From contig NZ_CANNEZ010000002.1 of the NCBI RefSeq assembly GCF_947503795.1, positions 62,001 through 126,000 on the forward strand: a stretch of 64,000 nucleotides of DNA. The letters are read 5' to 3'. Origin of the DNA: an uncultured Jannaschia sp. (GTDB lineage: Bacteria; Pseudomonadota; Alphaproteobacteria; Rhodobacterales; Rhodobacteraceae). The translations under genes and the position numbers were made by a program. This document shows, one piece after another, positions 59,638 to 64,000 of the stretch. Position 1 is the stretch's first letter. Every line of letters starts with the position of its first letter. The notes beneath the pieces were generated by a model. The model ran no database searches. It was not told the origin of the DNA and saw only the letters and a program-made list of their open reading frames with translations.

Positions 59638-60141
59638 GCGTCGTGCCCCGGTGCCCATGACGGGCTGACGGCCCGGTCGATGCACCGGGCCGTCCCACCT
59701 GCGACCGCGCGTCAGTCCATTGATTGCGCCAAGCATACCATTTCGCCCGAGTATCTACCGGCGCCGCTCTTGCCGATCACGAGCCAAAAGTGCCGTTCTG
59801 CTGAATCGCCAGCCCTTCGCCCTTTTTGACCAGATAGCCGCCCCTCGCCCGAAGGTCCGGCAAAGAGACGCACACGACCACCCAAGCCAGAGCCGTCTCC
59901 GCCTCTCACTTCTGAAGTCAGGATCCGTGCTTCGACATGCCCATGCTTCGGAACCCGGCGTCGATCCGCGCCGCATCCGGTCACCCGCCAGCCTTCACAT
60001 CCCAATAGGACCGGTCCCTGATCGCGGGTCCCTGACGGAAACCCCCGCCATTCTCCACGCTGCGCCCGCGGACGCCCTCCCGCCTCGCCCCGGCGTCGCG
60101 CGGGCTTTCCCCCTCCGCGCCCCCTTGCTAGCCTTCGGCCC
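59638..60141. other. Spacer between ybbP and the dipeptide ABC operon
   Basis: A 504-base stretch with the ybbP hairpin at its left end and probably the dpp-type promoter at its right end. The middle (about 59720-59990) has open frames on both strands, but translations show no domain I recognise. Base composition is slightly less GC-rich than flanking genes. It could be a decayed gene or a long leader. I see nothing firmer. Confidence 0.4.
59667..59694 (+). terminator. Hairpin after ybbP
   Basis: GACGGCCCGGT and ACCGGGCCGTC form a perfect 11-bp stem around a 6-base loop (CGATGC), 30 bases after the ybbP stop. No T tract. Confidence 0.75.
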
Positions 60142-61080
60142 ATGTTGCGCGCGCTCGGGCGGAAGGCCCTGTCCCTGACCTTGTCGCTGATCGTCGCCAG
60201 CGTCGTGATCTTCGTCATGCTGCAAGCCGTTCCGGGCGACCCCGCCGCCTTCATGCTCGGCCTCAACGCACAGCCCGACACCATCGCGGCCCTTCGTGCC
60301 GAACTCGGGCTCGAGGGCGGGCTGATCCAGCGTTACCTCGCCTGGACCGGCGGGATGATGACCGGCGATCTGGGCACCTCCTACACCTACCGCGCACCGG
60401 TATCGGACCTCGTGCTGGACCGGATCGGCGTTTCGGCCCCGCTCGCGGCCTACGCGCTGATCCTGACGGTGCTGATCGCCTTCCCGGTCGGCCTCATCGC
60501 GGCAACCCGGCGGGGCGGGCCGGCGGACTGGGGCATCATGGGTGCCACGCAGCTCGGGATCGCGGTGCCGAACTTCTGGTTCGCGATGCTGCTCGTCCTC
60601 GTCTTCGCGGTGCAGCTCCGCTGGGTCTCGGCGGGCGGCTTTCCCGGCTGGTCCGACCCCGTCGCGGCCATCGGCGCGCTGACGCTCCCGGCCATCGCGC
60701 TGGCCCTGCCGCAGGCGTCGATCCTCGCGCGCGTCCTGCGGTCCGCCGTGCTCGACACGCTCGACCAGGACTACATCCGCACTGCCCGCGCCAAGGGCCT
60801 CAGCCGCCGCGCGACGGTCGTCCGCCATGCGCTTCGCAACGCGCTGATCCCGGTCCTGACGATCCTCGGGCTCCAGTTCTCGTTCCTCCTGGCCGGCGCG
60901 ATCATCATCGAGAACGTGTTCTTCCTGCCGGGCCTCGGGCGCTTGATCTTCCAGGGCATCACCCAGCGCGACCTCATCGTCGTCCAATCGGTGACCATGC
61001 TGCTCGTGGCCTCGGTGATCGTCGTCACCTTCCTCGTCGAGGTGGCCTACACGCTCGCCGACCCGAGGCTCCGGCGATGA
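60142..61080 (+). CDS. Peptide/nickel-type ABC transporter permease (DppB type)
   Basis: A 312-residue permease with six hydrophobic helices and the DppB N-terminal sequence (FVMLQAVPGDPAAFMLG) plus periplasmic stretch DLGTSYTYRAPVSDLVLDRI. The EAA docking loop is IRTARAKGLSRRATVVRHAL near residue 213. It forms a pair with the DppC-type protein, whose ATG overlaps its stop (ATGA, 61077-61080). Such transporters import oligopeptides, nickel complexes, glycosides or opines. No binding-protein gene is upstream. Confidence 0.92.
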   Translation: MLRALGRKALSLTLSLIVASVVIFVMLQAVPGDPAAFMLGLNAQPDTIAALRAELGLEGGLIQRYLAWTGGMMTGDLGTSYTYRAPVSDLVLDRIGVSAPLAAYALILTVLIAFPVGLIAATRRGGPADWGIMGATQLGIAVPNFWFAMLLVLVFAVQLRWVSAGGFPGWSDPVAAIGALTLPAIALALPQASILARVLRSAVLDTLDQDYIRTARAKGLSRRATVVRHALRNALIPVLTILGLQFSFLLAGAIIIENVFFLPGLGRLIFQGITQRDLIVVQSVTMLLVASVIVVTFLVEVAYTLADPRLRR

Positions 61081-61888
61081 GGGGCGCGCTTCTCATCGGC
61101 GGCGCGATCACGGCCGTCTTCGCGCTCTTGGCCGGTGTGGGGCTCCTCTGGGTGCCCCATGACATCACGGTGCTCGACATCTCGGCGCGGCTGCTCGGGC
61201 CCTCCGCCGCCCACCCCCTCGGCACCGACCATTTCGGGCGCGACACGCTCTCGATGCTGATGGAGGGCGCGCGGACCTCGATCGCGGTCGCCCTCCTCGC
61301 CGTCGGCATCGGCATCGGCATCGGCGTGCCGCTCGGGCTGACGGCGGCGGCGGCGCGCGGCAGCCTCCTCGACGAGGTCATCATGCGCGGCAACGACCTC
61401 GTCTTCGCCTTCCCCAGTCTCGTGATCGCGATCCTCATCACCGCCGTCTTCGGCCCGAGCGCCGTCAACGCGATCCTCGCCATCGGCATCTTCAACATTC
61501 CCGTCTTCGCCCGCGTCGCCCGCGGCGGGGCGCTGCCGCTCTGGACGCTGGATTACGTCATGGCGGCGCGAGTGGCGGGCAAGGGCCGGACGCTGATCTC
61601 GGTGCAGCACATCCTGCCCAATATCGCGAATCTCCTGATCGTGCAGGCGACGATCCAGTTCTCGCTGGGCATCCTCGCCGAGGCGGCGCTCGCCTATGTC
61701 GGCCTCGGCGCGCAGCCCCCGGTGGCGAGCTGGGGCCGGATGCTCGCCGACGCGCAGACCATGATCTACACCGAGCCGCAGCTCGCCCTGATCCCCGGCC
61801 TCGCCATCGTCGCGATCGTGCTGGGGCTGAACCTCCTTGGCGACGGGCTGCGCGACCTGCTCGATCCCCGGCTGCGGCGAACGCGAGC

Positions 61889-61892
<4 letters not shown>
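61077..61892 (+). CDS. Peptide/nickel-type ABC transporter permease (DppC type)
   Basis: A 271-residue permease. [21 protein letters not shown] is the DppC signature; the EAA loop is [20 protein letters not shown] near residue 160; the end [20 protein letters not shown] is typical. It has six helices. Translation is coupled to DppB before it and to the fused ATPase after it (ATGA overlaps at both ends). Confidence 0.92.
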
Positions 61893-63498
<1,606 letters not shown>

Positions 63499-63502
<4 letters not shown>

Positions 63503-63960
63503 GCCTCCTGCACGCCTCCATCGCCGCCCGCGCGCCCGAGGCGATGGCCCGCGCGCTGGCGCGGCTGCTCGGCGGCACGGCATTGCCGTTTCCGCCCTGC
63601 CCCGGCGCGTGGATCGCTTTCGCGGCCGCAGATGACGGCACCGCGGTCGAGGTCTATCCGTCCGGAACGCGGTTGGACCACGGGCCCTCTTCCGTCGCCT
63701 TCACACCCGGCCCGCCCCGGCGAGACGCCGGAGCCACGCATCTGGCGCTGGCCTCGCCCCTCACGGTGCCGGAGATCGAGGCGCTCGCCGCGGGCTTTGG
63801 CTGGACCGCGCGGACCTGCGACCGCGGCCCGTTCGACTGCGTCGAGATCTGGACCGGCGAGGGCCTTCTGATCGAGGTGCTGGACGCAGGGATGCTGGCC
63901 GATTACCGCAAGGGCATGACGGTCGCGTCTTGGCGCGCGATGTTCGGGATGGAGGACTGA
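63499..63960 (+). CDS. VOC-superfamily-like protein in the dipeptide ABC operon
   Basis: A 153-residue protein that may have two beta-alpha-beta-beta-beta modules as in the glyoxalase/VOC fold: LHASIAARAPEAMARALARL and AWIAFAAADDGTAVEVYPSG, then ATHLALASPLTVPEIEALAA and FDCVEIWTGEGLLIEVLD. Metal-binding residues would be His and Glu in these strands; they are only partly apparent. Its ATG overlaps the ATPase stop (ATGA), so it is the fourth gene of the operon. It may process the imported compound. The family call is by pattern only. Confidence 0.65.
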
Positions 63961-63961
63961 C

Positions 63962-64000
63962 ATGACCGATCGGGCGAAGGCACTCTGGTTCGACGCAAGC
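63962..64000 (+). CDS. Start of a further gene, possibly a zinc-type alcohol dehydrogenase (partial)
   Basis: Only 13 codons are present (MTDRAKALWFDAS). The ATG comes one base after the previous stop. The opening resembles medium-chain dehydrogenases of the threonine-dehydrogenase type (A-L-W-F/Y), but with so few residues the call is tentative. Confidence 0.35.
   Translation, partial: MTDRAKALWFDAS

Noticed and set aside
59712-60284. Minus-strand frame in the ybbP/dppB spacer considered as a gene
   Set aside because: It overlaps the well-supported DppB start, has no ribosome binding site and shows no domain.

Overview
The window is high-GC, densely packed alphaproteobacterial DNA, most likely from the Rhodobacteraceae (Roseobacter group). 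The evidence is the soxS-soxR-soxT order, a CsgH-type curli locus, a 45-residue aa3 oxidase subunit IV, a DUF6173 protein, a DmdC-like acyl-CoA dehydrogenase, COQ9, and a dispersed intergenic repeat (core CCCGAGGTATTTCGGGCC) that I associate with this family. I see no rRNA, tRNA, CRISPR array, prophage or insertion sequence. All functional calls are by eye from protein sequence.

Layout. 1-3778: sulfur oxidation and copper genes (soxV fragment, soxS, soxR, soxT, copC, copD). 3789-9932: a curli-type amyloid locus. One strand carries csgF, csgG, two small curlin-like genes, csgH and an AprI/Inh-like plus SH3 protein; a divergent gene encodes a roughly 500-residue curlin-repeat protein. 10035-15239: an aromatic catabolic operon (hmgA, FAH-family hydrolase, atypical MBL protein, FAD monooxygenase, DUF2783). 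15324-18827: lyxose isomerase-like protein, CIA30 protein, fucU-rbsK-dksA-like operon and a cytochrome c lipoprotein.

18999-37635 is dominated by a carbohydrate uptake and oxidation regulon: ABC ATPase, Tat-exported binding protein, two permeases, FGGY kinase, L-fucose-dehydrogenase-like aldo/keto reductase, lactonase-like amidohydrolase, second ribokinase-like kinase, TIM-barrel isomerase, GntR regulator and PhyH dioxygenase. Four copies of a palindrome resembling GACATGYTARCATGNC lie in the control regions of the binding protein/ATPase pair, the permeases, the aldo/keto reductase/kinase pair and the GntR gene itself, so this gene is probably the regulator of the whole set. Between the transport genes sit a Cys/Met-metabolism PLP enzyme and a gamma-butyrobetaine-hydroxylase-like enzyme. 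A Hint-domain protein, a LysR regulator and a divergent SHMT-like enzyme lie inside the same region.

37755-53118 holds mostly housekeeping and general metabolism: a two-subunit molybdenum hydroxylase, HAD phosphatases, NUDIX hydrolase, a 48-residue small protein, a DsbD-like periplasmic protein, TsaC, DmdC-like dehydrogenase, MBL hydrolase, DUF6173, aa3 subunit IV, lipoprotein, MFS exporter, rpsU, COQ9 and a quinone reductase. 53248-64000: glpK, a small exported protein, an esterase divergent from a YbbAP-like ABC system, and a dipeptide-type ABC transporter without a binding-protein gene in view, followed by a VOC-like protein and the first codons of another gene.
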